In this document: in pieces, positions 1 to 7,360 of the stretch
How positions within the stretch are numbered: the first letter of the stretch is position 1
Layout: each line of letters opens with the position of its first letter
Source: Dyadobacter sp. CECT 9275
GTDB lineage: Bacteria > Bacteroidota > Bacteroidia > Cytophagales > Spirosomataceae
Direction of reading: 5' to 3'
NCBI RefSeq assembly: GCF_907164905.1
Contig: NZ_CAJRAF010000002.1
Span: forward strand, 496,001 to 560,000
Length of the DNA stretch: 64,000 nt
Made by a program: the position numbers and the translations under genes
Notes under the pieces: model-generated
What the model saw: only the letters and a program-made list of their open reading frames with translations
Told to the model about the DNA's origin: nothing
Database searches by the model: none

Positions 1-289
1 CGTGTAACAAAAGCTGGTAAGAAACCTGATCAAGGACTTTTTTCAGCGTCATCATCTGAATGATGTTATCAAATTTCCGGTTTATCTCGGAATCCTGATC
101 CTTTTCCGCAGTGGAAAGTACCTGCTCCGTTTTATCAACGAGCCCGGTAGCAATGCTTCCATGCGATTTAAAGGTATCGGGTAGCTCCCGCACCAGAAAA
201 TAACACAGCACCAGCGTAACCAGGGGTACAGCAATTAGTATAATCCGGTTACGGTTCAGCAGCCTCAGGAATTGTATTAATTCTGTCAT
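1..289 (-). CDS. Wzz-like polysaccharide chain-length determinant (N-terminal fragment, cut by window edge)
   Basis: Only the first 96 residues lie in the window. The protein starts MTELIQFLRLLNRNRIILIA and has one hydrophobic segment at about residues 15-33, followed by a polar, presumably periplasmic stretch. A short cytoplasmic start, one membrane helix and a periplasmic coiled region is the N-terminal layout of Wzz/GumC polysaccharide co-polymerases, which set chain length and couple polymerisation to export. The start ATG overlaps the stop of the TolC-like gene upstream in the same operon (ATGA at 289-286), implying translational coupling. Whether a C-terminal kinase domain follows cannot be seen. 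The family call rests on topology and context with the sugar transferase and TolC-like genes. Confidence 0.65.
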   Translation of the reverse strand, partial: MTELIQFLRLLNRNRIILIAVPLVTLVLCYFLVRELPDTFKSHGSIATGLVDKTEQVLSTAEKDQDSEINRKFDNIIQMMTLKKVLDQVSYQLLLH

Positions 290-960
290 TTTATATTCTC
301 AAGTTTTTCTCCTAAAAGTTCTTCCAGCGAACTCTTTGCAATAAGTACATCCGTTTCAGCGGTAATTTTAACCTGCTGCTGGCCGGTTACCATGTTCAAT
401 ACATTATTGTAGTTCTCGAACGTCGTCTCTCCCTTTTCAAACTTATGTCTGATACTGGAGAGGGCAGCTTCGCCATCCAGCAGCGCATTGGCTCTGATCC
501 TTAACAAAACAAGACTCTGGACATACGTGAAATATCTTTTCTTGACATCCGCCTCCAGGTTCAGGTCATAGGCCTCCTTTTCATACTGGAGTGCCTGCTG
601 TTCCATCTTGGCCTGCTTGATCATTGAAGGCTTCTGAAGCAACGAACCAATATTGAAGAAAAAGCCAAACTGGTATCCGTTCAGGAAATTGGGATTAATT
701 GCGTTGGCATACTGTGAAGGGCTGTACACGTAGGAAAAAGACAGGACTTCAAAATAAGAAAGCTTGGCCCTTTTGATACCAAAATTCCCCATTTCGACCC
801 TGGCGCTATACATCCTGGCCTTGGGGTAATTTTTTTGAGCTACTGCCAGAAGTTTATCCAGATATTCGTAGGAAACCTCCGTGTGAAGAGATTCCTGGGC
901 GTGGGATACAATGGATAAGGAAAGAAAAAAAAGCAGTAAAATGATACATCTCATATACAT
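286..960 (-). CDS. Short TolC-like outer-membrane protein of an exopolysaccharide locus
   Basis: A 224-residue protein with a signal peptide (hydrophobic residues about 5-20, cleavage after SHAQ) and a long alpha-helical body. The helical region has residue patterns like TolC-family efflux proteins, including a repeated pairing of long helices around residues 105-215. Normal TolC proteins have two such repeats and about 420-480 residues, so this one is half length. Short TolC-like proteins next to Wzz-type genes may form or assist the exit channel for polysaccharide, but that role is inferred. The ATG at 960 is used here; an in-frame ATG at 954 is equally possible. Its stop overlaps the start of the Wzz-like gene by 4 bp. 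Transcription is on the same strand as the sugar transferase 150 bp upstream. Confidence 0.65.
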   Translation of the reverse strand: MYMRCIILLLFFLSLSIVSHAQESLHTEVSYEYLDKLLAVAQKNYPKARMYSARVEMGNFGIKRAKLSYFEVLSFSYVYSPSQYANAINPNFLNGYQFGFFFNIGSLLQKPSMIKQAKMEQQALQYEKEAYDLNLEADVKKRYFTYVQSLVLLRIRANALLDGEAALSSIRHKFEKGETTFENYNNVLNMVTGQQQVKITAETDVLIAKSSLEELLGEKLENIK

Positions 961-1111
961 TCAATAGCGTACTGTACAACAAATTAAAATGACCTTGGTT
1001 TACAGGACAGTTAAATAAGCCAAAAAATCATTTATCGAGGTGGGGGGGTAGTATCCGGATCAAGTACTCTGGCAATATATACGATATTGATCACAATATT
1101 ATCAAAACAAA

Positions 1112-2338
1112 TCAAACATTCTCGGACTGCAGCAGGGCGGGGAATGTCTTAAGGATGATTTTCAGATCCATCATAAATGAAAATTCCTTGGCATAAGTCA
1201 CATCCAGCTGCGCACGTTCTTCTTCGGACATATCTGCCTTGCCTTTCCCTCTCTTGGTAACCTGCCATAATCCTGTGAGCCCTGCCGGACCTGCAAAACG
1301 CATGATTTTATCGTCGGTAGTCATTTTTTCTGCTTCGTACAATGGCAGCGGCCTATTTCCTACCAGAGACATATCTCCACGGAAAATATTCCAGAGCTGG
1401 GGAAGCTCATCCAAACTTGAATTTCTAAGGAACTGCCCGATGCGCGTGATACGCGGATCATTCTGAAACTTCATAAAGGCAGCTTTTTTGTCCTTCTGTG
1501 CCTGGAAAACCTTTTCGCAAATTTCCTTTCCGTCCAGAAAAAGCCTTCTGTTACAATTATTGCCTGCACGGCATTCCTCGCAAAGTTGGCTACCATCTTC
1601 CGATTCCAGCGGTTCGGAGGTTTTGTTATACATATTAAATGCAGCCATCTTCCGCATCATCTGATCGGCATCAGTCCGCATAGTCCTGAATTTCAATAGA
1701 TTAAAGATACGATACCCGCTCCCCACGCGCTTGGACCTGTAAATAACAGGACCTTTACTGTCCAGCCTGATCAGCAAAGCAACCAGCAGCAGCAACGGAG
1801 CCAGCAGGATGAGCGCTGCACCGGTGGAAGCAATATCAATACCCCGTTTCCATAACGGAATCCCTGCACTTTGAAATTTGATTTTCTGCGAAGCACGTTC
1901 AGCAATATACCACTGCCGCTTATTGAAGTAGTGTAACCTGGTCAGCAGATCTCCATTCTTGAATTTTGCATCAAAAATATCGTCAGCCCGTAACAGTCTT
2001 GCCCTCTGTACCGCGCTTCTGGTGAGCTTATCCACCAGAATAACAAACGGGATATTACCTAACTTACCACTGTTTCTGATTTGCTCCAGCAGTTCCCATC
2101 CCAGCGCGTTCTCGTGGCCTATCACCACATCCGCAGGGAAATACTGCTCCAGAGCATCCATGGCGCCTTGCTTCGTATCAAAATACTCCACCTGCATGGA
2201 TTCTCCGAATTTTTGAAGAAAATACATATACTGTTCAAAATCCCGGTTCAGGTATACAACCCTGAACAATACTGCTGGCACTCTTGTCTCGCGGACAGGA
2301 GTAGTCGGGTGAATCGCCAAATCCATTGTCTCAATCAT
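1112..2338 (-). CDS. Sugar transferase (polyprenyl-phosphate sugar-1-phosphate transferase) fused to a degenerate receiver domain
   Basis: A 408-residue protein. Residues about 160-405 form a bacterial sugar transferase of the WcaJ/PglC superfamily: a membrane helix at about 168-191, KFRTM at 216-220, and the SSLDELPQLWNIF and SLVGNRPLP motifs at 307-333. Such enzymes start polysaccharide repeat units by moving a sugar-1-phosphate to undecaprenyl phosphate at the inner membrane. Residues about 24-140 resemble a response-regulator receiver, but the acid pocket and phospho-acceptor Asp are missing (VVIGHENALG where a DxxMP block would be). This replaces the usual four-helix N-terminal region. 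An insert at about 235-290 carries Cys253, 256, 262 and 274, a possible metal site. The ATG at 2338 directly abuts the stop of the receiver gene upstream. Confidence 0.85.
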   Translation of the reverse strand: MIETMDLAIHPTTPVRETRVPAVLFRVVYLNRDFEQYMYFLQKFGESMQVEYFDTKQGAMDALEQYFPADVVIGHENALGWELLEQIRNSGKLGNIPFVILVDKLTRSAVQRARLLRADDIFDAKFKNGDLLTRLHYFNKRQWYIAERASQKIKFQSAGIPLWKRGIDIASTGAALILLAPLLLLVALLIRLDSKGPVIYRSKRVGSGYRIFNLLKFRTMRTDADQMMRKMAAFNMYNKTSEPLESEDGSQLCEECRAGNNCNRRLFLDGKEICEKVFQAQKDKKAAFMKFQNDPRITRIGQFLRNSSLDELPQLWNIFRGDMSLVGNRPLPLYEAEKMTTDDKIMRFAGPAGLTGLWQVTKRGKGKADMSEEERAQLDVTYAKEFSFMMDLKIILKTFPALLQSENV

Positions 2339-2728
2339 TTATGAGTAACGTGCATTTCGTCGTAACACAGCATTGATCTTCGCATGTACTTCCATTGGGT
2401 TAAAGGGTTTCAGCATAAAATCATCAGCGCCCAGGTTAAGGCACTGAATACGCTCGCTGCTGTCATCGGAGCCTGAAAGTATGATCACCGGTATATCAGC
2501 ATAGATATTACTGGCTTTTGCTATTTTAAGAAATTCCTTACCATTGAGGTTAGGCATCTGAAGGTCGGCAATAATCAGATCAGGGGAATTGCCCTGTTCA
2601 AGCCAAATCATTCCTTCCGAGCCGTCGTTTTTTACAACAACATTAAAATCATTTTTAAGAAAATGCTCTAGTATTTTACAGATGCTTGGTTCATCATCAA
2701 TTACCAAAATGCTCTTTTTTAAATCCAT
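2339..2728 (-). CDS. Single-domain response regulator (stand-alone receiver)
   Basis: A 129-residue CheY-like receiver with no output domain. All key residues are present: acidic pair D11/D12, phospho-acceptor D55 in ADLQMP, S85 at the switch position and K107 in the LKPF motif. It must act by protein contact. It is immediately followed, with no spacer, by the sugar transferase that carries a degenerate receiver, so the two are probably co-translated and may interact. That would connect polysaccharide initiation to a two-component signal; this is inference. No histidine kinase lies next to it. The 435 bp upstream contain no gene and should hold the promoter. Confidence 0.88.
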   Translation of the reverse strand: MDLKKSILVIDDEPSICKILEHFLKNDFNVVVKNDGSEGMIWLEQGNSPDLIIADLQMPNLNGKEFLKIAKASNIYADIPVIILSGSDDSSERIQCLNLGADDFMLKPFNPMEVHAKINAVLRRNARYS

Positions 2729-3163
2729 AAGCGGGCAAATATTCTGAATAGTTGTAGGAAGATTAGACGCAGTTTTTAACTCCCAATCTGATTATCGTAA
2801 TAAATTTGGAATTATCAAAGAGTAAAGTTAATGCAAAAAAATTGTAGAATTAATGAGAAGATAGCAATAATAAAACTTGGAGAGGGTAAAGGGAAATAAA
2901 TCTTAAAAAGTTAACTGATTACCAATTAGTTAACGGTCGTTCAATCCACATTCACTTAACGAAATAATGCGACAAGGGTGGGAATATATTTCCTTGGTCG
3001 GAGTATTTATAATTTATCTTATTATAAATAAAGTCACTAATAGTACGAAATAGTTGGAAAATATCTCAGCCGGATGCATTATACATATTACCGGACTTTT
3101 ATCCATTGCACACGCTGTGTGCTGCCAATAAATGAATTAGCTTAGGATCAATAAAAAAGTACT
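2729..3163. other. Gene-free AT-rich intergenic region
   Basis: These 435 bp lie between the start of the minus-strand polysaccharide genes and the end of the minus-strand lipoprotein operon. They should contain the promoter of the receiver/sugar transferase genes, but I found no exact match to the Bacteroidetes -7 box (TAnnTTTG) on the minus strand. The only clear structure is a 10-bp perfect inverted repeat at 3004-3030. I see no convincing small ORF or RNA gene. Confidence 0.6.
3004..3030. repeat. 10-bp perfect inverted repeat in intergenic DNA
   Basis: TATTTATAAT at 3004-3013 is the exact reverse complement of ATTATAAATA at 3021-3030, with the 7-nt loop TTATCTT between them. It is pure A/T in the stem, so it could be a protein-binding site or a chance feature of AT-rich DNA. 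It does not look like an intrinsic terminator. Confidence 0.45.
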
Positions 3164-3184
3164 TTATTTTGCTTTGAAATAAAG
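3154..3184 (-). terminator. Weak candidate terminator of the kinase/zinc-finger/lipoprotein operon
   Basis: CTTTATTT at 3162-3169 pairs with AAATAAAG at 3177-3184 (8 bp, 7-nt loop). On the minus strand the stem is followed within a few bases by a run of six T. The stem overlaps the last codons of the lipoprotein gene and is A/T-rich, so its strength is doubtful. Confidence 0.35.
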
Positions 3185-3688
3185 CCCCACCGTTGTTGAA
3201 TTTGGATAACTGTAAGCGGTTGTGGTGGTTTGCATGACAAACCTGTTTTTGAAGACATCTCTCGCCAGGATGGTCCATTGTCCGCGTTTGTCGGCAGCAT
3301 CAGCGGCGGCTACCACGATTTGATCGTCCTCCTGCCTCCATACCAGCCGGGATCCTTCTCCGCCTTCATTGAACTTTCCTTCAAAAGTCCCGTTTTTGTG
3401 AAGACTAACCTCCACCATATACCTGTTGAACTCAACGCCCCCAAATTGCTGAATCATTTTTCCATCCTTGAAAATGGGAGCATCATTTGCCCGGATTTCA
3501 TAAATCTCCCAGGATTTGACGCTGGTCAACATGCCCGCAGCTTCCTTTCCATTGCCCGCCGGCTGGTTACATGATACATATCCTGCTGCCGTAAAAAGCA
3601 GCAGGATATGTATCTTTTTCAGGAATATTTTTTTGGCTACTCCATTAAAAGCTGAGCAATCCGCTAATCTGTTAAATATTACTTTCAC
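3164..3688 (-). CDS. Small lipoprotein of unknown function, last gene of the redox-like signalling operon
   Basis: A 174-residue protein with no family that I recognise. It has a basic N-terminus, a hydrophobic stretch (about residues 27-38) and a lipobox ending at Cys40 (AAGYVSC), so it should be a lipid-anchored envelope protein. The mature part is about 135 residues, predicted mostly beta strand, with several Trp and aromatic residues. The first in-frame start is a GTG at 3688; a stop codon lies three codons further upstream and there is no in-frame ATG before the lipobox, so the true start is uncertain. That GTG begins only 6 bp after the stop of the UBP zinc-finger gene, so the two are almost certainly co-transcribed. 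The signal-peptide region contains a perfect 17-bp hairpin (3573-3614). Confidence 0.65.
   Translation of the reverse strand: MKVIFNRLADCSAFNGVAKKIFLKKIHILLLFTAAGYVSCNQPAGNGKEAAGMLTSVKSWEIYEIRANDAPIFKDGKMIQQFGGVEFNRYMVEVSLHKNGTFEGKFNEGGEGSRLVWRQEDDQIVVAAADAADKRGQWTILARDVFKNRFVMQTTTTAYSYPNSTTVGLYFKAK
3573..3614. repeat. Perfect 17-bp inverted repeat inside the lipoprotein signal-peptide codons
   Basis: GATACATATCCTGCTGC at 3573-3589 is the exact reverse complement of GCAGCAGGATATGTATC at 3598-3614, separated by the 8-nt loop CGTAAAAA. The stem encodes the end of the signal peptide up to the residue before the lipobox cysteine. It begins about 75 nt after the GTG start, so a formed hairpin could slow ribosomes or serve as a processing site. 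No T-run follows it on either strand, so it is not a normal terminator. Confidence 0.75.
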
Positions 3689-3694
3689 AATATA

Positions 3695-3967
3695 CTATTC
3701 ATATTCAACAAAGGCCTTATCCGGATAACACCATAACCAGTTTTCTCCGGGCTCTGCAGAAATTACCACCGGATGGTTGGTTTGAATGTAATGGCGCGTC
3801 ATGTGTTTTGCGGGGGAGCTGTCACAGCATAAAGTAGCTCCGCACGACTGGCAGGTCCTTAAATGCAGCCATTCACCTCCTACTTTAGTACATTCCTCAC
3901 AAACGAGCTCCTTGGGCTGCACGATCTCCGTAATGCCAGAGATATGTTTACAAATCGGGTCTTTCAT
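3695..3967 (-). CDS. Stand-alone UBP-type zinc-finger protein
   Basis: A 90-residue protein that is nearly all one UBP-type zinc finger (the ubiquitin-binding domain of eukaryotic USP and HDAC6 proteins). Visible metal ligands are C6, H8, C23, C26, C39, C42, C47/C48, H55, H59 and H65, and the family-typical GENWLWCYPDKAF block follows at 74-86. Bacteria have no ubiquitin in the usual sense, so the ligand is unknown; in eukaryotes this fold grips a free C-terminal Gly-Gly. It sits between the receiver-flavoprotein gene (75 bp upstream) and the lipoprotein gene (6 bp downstream). UBP-finger genes beside thioredoxin-reductase-like genes recur in bacteria, which supports a shared but unsolved job. 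Confidence 0.9.
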   Translation of the reverse strand: MKDPICKHISGITEIVQPKELVCEECTKVGGEWLHLRTCQSCGATLCCDSSPAKHMTRHYIQTNHPVVISAEPGENWLWCYPDKAFVEYE

Positions 3968-4042
3968 AATTTCAATCTGATGTTTTGAGGTAACGGATTG
4001 CTTCCGGATTATTGCGAAAATAGCATAAAATCATGAACGCGA

Positions 4043-5701
4043 TTATATCTCACTCAGGTACTGATGCACAAAGCTGATCGCCATGGACCCCTCTCCCACT
4101 GCGGAAGTTACCCTGTTCATAGCACCGGCACGTACATCTCCCGCGGCAAAAATCCCTGGACAACTGGTTTCCAACAAGTACGGATCTCGGTTATTTTTCC
4201 ATACCTGTTTGAAATCGTCGTATCCTTTCAGTTCCCTGCCGGTTTCAATAAAACCCTTGTCATTTTTGATGATCTCAAGTCCCACCCAATCCGTGTATGG
4301 CCGTGCACCGATAAAGATAAAAAGTGCATCAGCTTTTACCCAGCGCTCCTCCGAAGTATTCAGGTCAACCAGTTGCAGCCCCTGCAAATGTTCCTCACCT
4401 CTGGCTTCCAGAATCTCGGTACAGCCAAGTATGGTTATATTATTTGTATTGTCGATCTGATCAATCAGATATGCCGACATAGATGAAACGAGGTCAGGCT
4501 TCCGGATAATGATATAGACATTTCTGGCAAATTTGGATAAGTACATGGCTGCCTGCCCCGCAGAGTTCCCTCCCCCGAGAATGTAAACATCCTTTTCGCC
4601 ACAGGAAACGGCTTCGGTACTTGCGGCTCCATAATAAATACCGCTTCCGGTAAAATCAGGGATTCCTTTGGTTTCGAGCTTCCGGTAATCAACCCCCGTA
4701 GTGATCACCACCGCTTTGGCCGTGATCTCCCGGTCGTCTTCCAGCACAAGCGTTTTGTAATTATCTTTCAGCTTTATTTCCTTAACAGACTGAGGCGAAA
4801 GGAATTCGGTCCCGAAACGCGTGGCCTGAGTAATGGCTCTCCTGGCCAGCTCCGACCCGCTTAATCCGGCAGGAAATCCCAGGTAGTTTTCAATCCTGGA
4901 ACTTGTTCCAGCCTGCCCTCCCGGCGCTTTTCTTTCTATCAGCAAGGTACTTAAGCCCTCCGATGCGCCATACACCGAAGCCGCCAGTCCGGCGGGGCCT
5001 GCACCAATGATAACCACGTCGTAGACCGACTGCTTCATATCTGCGTTCAGACCAATCTTGCCGGCAATATCTAAAATTCCAGGTGTTTTCAGTAAAGCCC
5101 CATCCTCAAAAATAACCACAGGTAAATCCTTCGGTTCAAGGTTATTGGTGGAAATGAACTGTGCTGATTCATGAGCGGCTGCGTCGAGCCAGAGGTAAGG
5201 TACCAGGTTGCCCGCCAGAAAGTCCTTGATTTCATGAGATTTGGGAGAAAACTGATACCCAATTACCTTAATACCCTTAAAATCAGGACGATAATTCATC
5301 TGCCAGTCGCTCAGCAGATCATCGATGGCCGGATAAAGCTTTTCTTCCGGAGGATCCCACGGTTTCATGAGATAATAATCCAGCCCCACTTCGTTAATGG
5401 CTTTAATAGCTGCCTCCGTATCGGAATAAGCTGTCAGTAACACGCGCTTAGCCTCTGGAAAAAGCAGCATGGCCTTTTCCAGAAAATCAACGCCCTGCAT
5501 TTCGGGCATACGCTGGTCCGAAATAAAGATGGCTACTTCCTCACCCTTATTCTGGAGATCCAGCAAGCTTTCCATAGCCTCTTTCACGGAAATCGTGCTG
5601 AGTACTCTGTACTTATCCCGGTAGTGCGCTTTCAAATCACGATTGATCGCACGCAATACCTGAGCATCATCGTCTATTGAGAAAATAATCGGCAATCCCA
5701 T
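4043..5701 (-). CDS. Response regulator fused to a glutaredoxin-like domain and a thioredoxin reductase-like flavoprotein lacking redox cysteines
   Basis: A 552-residue three-part protein. Residues 1-130 are an intact receiver (D10-D12, phospho-acceptor D62 in SDQRMP, T90, K113). Residues about 143-215 look like a thioredoxin/glutaredoxin fold (IKVIGYQF start, LPVVIF cis-proline strand), but the CxxC position reads SPKS (152-155). Residues about 226-552 are a thioredoxin reductase-type FAD/NADPH domain: GAGPAG at 233-238, GGGNSAG at 376-382, GDVR at 521-524. The usual CATC active site reads GAAS (358-361), so disulfide reduction by the normal route is not possible. It may sense redox state or reduce a non-disulfide substrate. 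The partner kinase ends 34 bp upstream in the same operon. The fusion type is known in databases as fused response regulator/thioredoxin-disulfide reductase. Confidence 0.9.
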   Translation of the reverse strand: MGLPIIFSIDDDAQVLRAINRDLKAHYRDKYRVLSTISVKEAMESLLDLQNKGEEVAIFISDQRMPEMQGVDFLEKAMLLFPEAKRVLLTAYSDTEAAIKAINEVGLDYYLMKPWDPPEEKLYPAIDDLLSDWQMNYRPDFKGIKVIGYQFSPKSHEIKDFLAGNLVPYLWLDAAAHESAQFISTNNLEPKDLPVVIFEDGALLKTPGILDIAGKIGLNADMKQSVYDVVIIGAGPAGLAASVYGASEGLSTLLIERKAPGGQAGTSSRIENYLGFPAGLSGSELARRAITQATRFGTEFLSPQSVKEIKLKDNYKTLVLEDDREITAKAVVITTGVDYRKLETKGIPDFTGSGIYYGAASTEAVSCGEKDVYILGGGNSAGQAAMYLSKFARNVYIIIRKPDLVSSMSAYLIDQIDNTNNITILGCTEILEARGEEHLQGLQLVDLNTSEERWVKADALFIFIGARPYTDWVGLEIIKNDKGFIETGRELKGYDDFKQVWKNNRDPYLLETSCPGIFAAGDVRAGAMNRVTSAVGEGSMAISFVHQYLSEI

Positions 5702-5735
5702 AAAAATCTTCCTTCAAAAAGTTATTTCAGTTTTA

Positions 5736-7133
5736 TTAATTTATTGGAAAACAAACCAGAAACTCTGTATGCCCTGGTTCGGACGACAACGTTACGCTTC
5801 CCTGGTGCTGCTTCACGATCCGGTTTACAACGTCCAGGCCCAGACCAGTTCCCTTGCCTATCTGTTTAGTGGTAAAAAAAGGATCGAATATTTTGGATTT
5901 AATGTCTTTTGGTACCCCGGCGCCGTTATCAATCACAGCTATTTTAACAAATTCATTCTCCTTCCAGGTTTTAATGGTAAGCTTTGGGTTGGGCTGGCCC
6001 TCAAGCGCATCGGAAGCGTTATCGATCAGGTTGGTCCAAACCTGGTTGAGTTCCCCTTCTTTTCCTGTAATATGCGGCAGGTTTTCTTCGAACTCCTCGG
6101 ATAACTCAATGCCAGCTTTTTTAATTTTATGATTCAGCATTACGAGGGTATTTCTGATCCCGGTATGAATATCTACAAGATCCTTATCTCCACCCCTGTC
6201 CATGTGAGTAAATGTTTTCACCGAGCCGATCAGTTCCGCAATGCGCCTGGATGCTTCCTGGATTTCAGATACCATCCTTTCGGTTGTGAAATTGGTGTTA
6301 ATCCAGTTCAGTACCGGTTCCAGGGCGTTATCAGGCAGGCAGCTTTTGAATTCCTCCAGGTCTTTGGTTTCAAATCCAAACTCAACAAAATTTTCGGCAA
6401 TATCCATCCCGTCCTGGATATTCTGATCATACAGCCAGTCAGATATCTCGTCTTCCTTTTCGGAACGCTGCATCATCGTCAGCACGGGACGCTCCTTGCG
6501 GCCCAGTGCCTCAAACATTTTATTACTCAGCGTATCTATTGATTCCGAACTCAACTGAATGGATATCAATTTTTTAAACCCCTCAGGTTCCAGCTGCAAG
6601 TGTTTTTTGAGCGAAGCTGAGCCACGTACAATAGCTGCAGCAGGGTTATTGAGTTCGTGCGCAAGCCCGGCGGATAGTTTGCCCAGCGCCATCATTTTTT
6701 CGTTTTGCTGTTCAAGCTCTGTAAACTCCCTGACCCGCGATGTCATCACCACCACCAGTGCCTGGGTGAGCTCGTAGTAATGTATTATAAGCTCTTTCAG
6801 CTTTTCTTTCGGGAAAGTCATAATCTGGGAATCCACCATACATTGGGTAAATGCTATGGAAATCTTCCCCCTCGAAAAAGGGAGAATACCCGTAATGGTT
6901 CCTGCTGGTAACTCTGAAATACTCAGCTTGTTATTGGCTTGTATCCGGTAAAGTTCAATTTTACCGCTAATGATGATATGCGTTCCCGTAAGCGGCTCAT
7001 CGGGTTTGGCAAGGAATTCTCCGGCTTTCAGTACATAGTGGCTGCTGTTGTCGATCAGCCACTGCAACTGTGTTTCCGGCACTTCCTTGAAGAAACTTAT
7101 CTGTTGTAAATCGTTTATCTGAACATCCTTCAT
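5736..7133 (-). CDS. Histidine kinase with N-terminal cyclic-nucleotide-binding-type domain
   Basis: A 465-residue soluble kinase with no membrane helix. Residues about 10-135 form a Crp-type cNMP-binding barrel (ISGKIELYRI strand at about 55-64). A dimerisation/phospho-acceptor helix follows with H159 in LAHELNNP, then a HATPase_c domain with the N box NLIDNASDAL, DNGAGVP, and the FFTTKQIGKGTGLGL lid. HELNNP is typical of kinases that are both kinase and phosphatase. It is the first gene of a four-gene minus-strand operon, with the receiver-flavoprotein fusion 34 bp downstream as its likely target. The ligand of the cNMP-like domain is unknown; such domains also bind haem, FAD or nothing. 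Confidence 0.9.
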   Translation of the reverse strand: MKDVQINDLQQISFFKEVPETQLQWLIDNSSHYVLKAGEFLAKPDEPLTGTHIIISGKIELYRIQANNKLSISELPAGTITGILPFSRGKISIAFTQCMVDSQIMTFPKEKLKELIIHYYELTQALVVVMTSRVREFTELEQQNEKMMALGKLSAGLAHELNNPAAAIVRGSASLKKHLQLEPEGFKKLISIQLSSESIDTLSNKMFEALGRKERPVLTMMQRSEKEDEISDWLYDQNIQDGMDIAENFVEFGFETKDLEEFKSCLPDNALEPVLNWINTNFTTERMVSEIQEASRRIAELIGSVKTFTHMDRGGDKDLVDIHTGIRNTLVMLNHKIKKAGIELSEEFEENLPHITGKEGELNQVWTNLIDNASDALEGQPNPKLTIKTWKENEFVKIAVIDNGAGVPKDIKSKIFDPFFTTKQIGKGTGLGLDVVNRIVKQHQGSVTLSSEPGHTEFLVCFPIN

Positions 7134-7360
7134 AGAGCTGGGTTCCCTTTAAAATACACCAAGGTTTTACCTGGCCAAGTTAGTCAAAAAAAATCTACAC
7201 CAGCTATAAATTAACTCGTCATCCTGCCAAGAATGCGGTTGGAGCATCTGCATTCACAGATCAAACCTTCATCAATACTTCTCCGGATTTTAAGCACACC
7301 CCGGACTTTTATGCGTGCATTCTGCATTTTTAAGGCCCATTATCTGCCGGGTATACAGCA

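Noticed and set aside
3573..3614. Hairpin at 3573-3614 as a terminator
   Set aside because: It lies inside a coding sequence about 75 nt after the start and no T-run follows on either strand.
4043..5701. Ordinary thioredoxin reductase (trxB)
   Set aside because: The CxxC active site is replaced by GAAS and the protein carries a receiver and a glutaredoxin-like domain.
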